Assembly: GCA_039707655.1 (NCBI GenBank)
Contig: CM077673.1
Span: 6,210,001 to 6,274,000 of the forward strand
Direction of reading: 5' to 3'
DNA length: 64,000 nt
Source: Elymus sibiricus
Taxonomy: Eukaryota > Streptophyta > Magnoliopsida > Poales > Poaceae
The notes beneath the pieces were generated by a model. It had not been told where the DNA came from. It searched no databases and saw only the letters and a list, made by a program, of their open reading frames with translations. Both the position numbers and the translations under genes were made by a program. Positions within the stretch are counted from its first letter, which is position 1, and each line of letters opens with the position of its first letter. This document shows, one piece after another, positions 63,637-64,000 of the stretch.

Positions 63637-64000
63637 CAGTGAGTAATAGCATAGAAAACTGGCCGGAACAGACAAAATCTGCTAGTTTTGGCGAGGTCCC
63701 GGTAACCGGTCCACGGGCTTCCCCGAATTTCGGACGGCCACGACAACCAAAAAAATAGTGAATAATAGCATAGAAATCTGGTCAGAATGGACAAAATCTG
63801 CGAGTTTTGGCGAGGTCCCCGTAAGCGAACCCCGGGGTTCCCCGAACATTTGGATCGCCCCGGGACCCATAACCAGAGAGTAATAGCATAGAAAACAGGT
63901 AAGAATGGACCAAATCTGCGAGTTTTGGCGATGTCACCGTAACCGGTCCACGGGCTTCCCCGAACGTTCGGACGACCAAGACAACCAAAAAACAGTGAAT
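63637..64000. repeat. Partial hexamer running off the right end
   Basis: Contains m1 (63637-63755, 119 bp because CCGAATTTCGG has lost one base), m2 (63756-63873), m3 (63874-63992) and eight bases of m4. The array clearly continues. Confidence 0.9.

Larger units (their letters stand above)
1..64000. repeat. Uninterrupted satellite DNA array with a 118-119 bp monomer and nested higher-order repeats
   Basis: Every stretch of the window can be read as a copy of the same 117-120 bp monomer, with no unique sequence between copies. Monomers start with CAGTGAATAATAG, CAGTGAGTAATAG or CAGAGAGTAATAG, carry the shared middle AATCTGCGAGTTTTGGCGAG and end in an A-tract. The array enters at base 1 and leaves at base 64000 in the middle of a unit, so both true edges lie outside. 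I found no gene, transposon, tRNA, rRNA or telomere motif. Such arrays are known from eukaryotic heterochromatin, often at centromeres. A centromere role here is inference only. Species and family name are not recognisable from sequence alone. Confidence 0.98.

Noticed and set aside
1..64000. CRISPR array
   Set aside because: Repeats are contiguous 118-bp monomers without unique spacers, and no cas-like gene is present.
1..64000. Ribosomal DNA spacer, tRNA cluster or histone cluster
   Set aside because: No rRNA, tRNA or coding block is interspersed; all sequence is accounted for by the monomer family.
1..64000. Primate alpha satellite or another well-known centromere satellite
   Set aside because: Monomer length (118-119 bp, not 171), sequence and lack of a canonical CENP-B box do not fit; I recognise no named family.
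1..64000. Assembly artefact from repeated read fragments
   Set aside because: Not excluded, but private mutations, ordered nested duplications and unit lengths that differ by defined events look biological. Read-depth and spanning-read checks would decide.

Overview
The whole 64 kb window is one uninterrupted array of tandem satellite DNA. I see no gene, RNA gene, transposon, CRISPR array or unique sequence anywhere in it. The basic monomer is 117-120 bp. It has an A-rich first part (starting CAGTGAATAATAG) and a GC-rich second part ending in a short A-tract. Reading from the first monomer start (base 5), I count 88 complete higher-order units, holding about 537 monomers, plus a partial unit at the right end. 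Large satellite arrays with nested higher-order repeats (HORs) are a eukaryotic feature, typical of centromeric, pericentromeric or knob-like heterochromatin. I do not recognise the family and cannot name the species. Monomer length, lack of a canonical CENP-B box and high CpG content give no match to primate alpha satellite.

Level 1: six monomer types, here called m1-m6 (120, 118, 119, 119, 118, 118 bp), fall into two tail classes (m2/m6 versus m1/m3/m4/m5). Level 2: in fixed order m1-m2-m3-m4-m5-m6 they make a 712-bp hexamer HOR. Of the 88 units, 44 are 712 bp and 13 are 710 bp (a 2-bp deletion in m4). Fifteen are 829 bp (7 monomers) and 7 are 594 bp (5 monomers). Four are 699 bp (a 13-bp deletion in m5) and 2 are 715 bp. 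There is one each of 475 bp (4-mer), 831 bp (7-mer) and 949 bp (8-mer). These lengths add up exactly to bases 5-63636. Level 3: HOR variants combine into larger periods of 1422, 1427, 1541, 1659, 2847, 2965, 2967, 3545, 3554 and 4388 bp.

Layout. 5-2621: older-looking mix with a 4-mer and 715-bp units. 2622-11151: 12-mers of 1422 bp (710+712) with extra 710 units; a 3554-bp block is tandemly duplicated. 11152-17678: mostly plain 712-bp hexamers. 17679-19217: a 710 unit and an odd 7-mer. 19218-26307: two tandem copies of a 3545-bp, 30-monomer block. 26308-29388: a 1659-bp duplication that creates an 8-mer. 29389-50022: alternation of a 13-mer block A (1541 bp) and an 11-mer block B (1306 bp) in the order AAAABAABABAABA. 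50023-55240: hexamers and 7-mers carrying a 2965-bp duplication. 55241-60078: 594, 699 and 829 units mixed. 60079-64000: back to 712/710 hexamers, running off the end.

The window therefore records satellite evolution by unequal exchange and slippage. Several parental units and their recombinant products sit in the same array, and the crossover points mostly fall in one conserved 40-bp core. Long open reading frames on the minus strand are a by-product of the repeat and are not annotated as genes. Unit phase is arbitrary: I start each unit at the C of CAG in m1. Identity statements are by eye, not from an alignment program.
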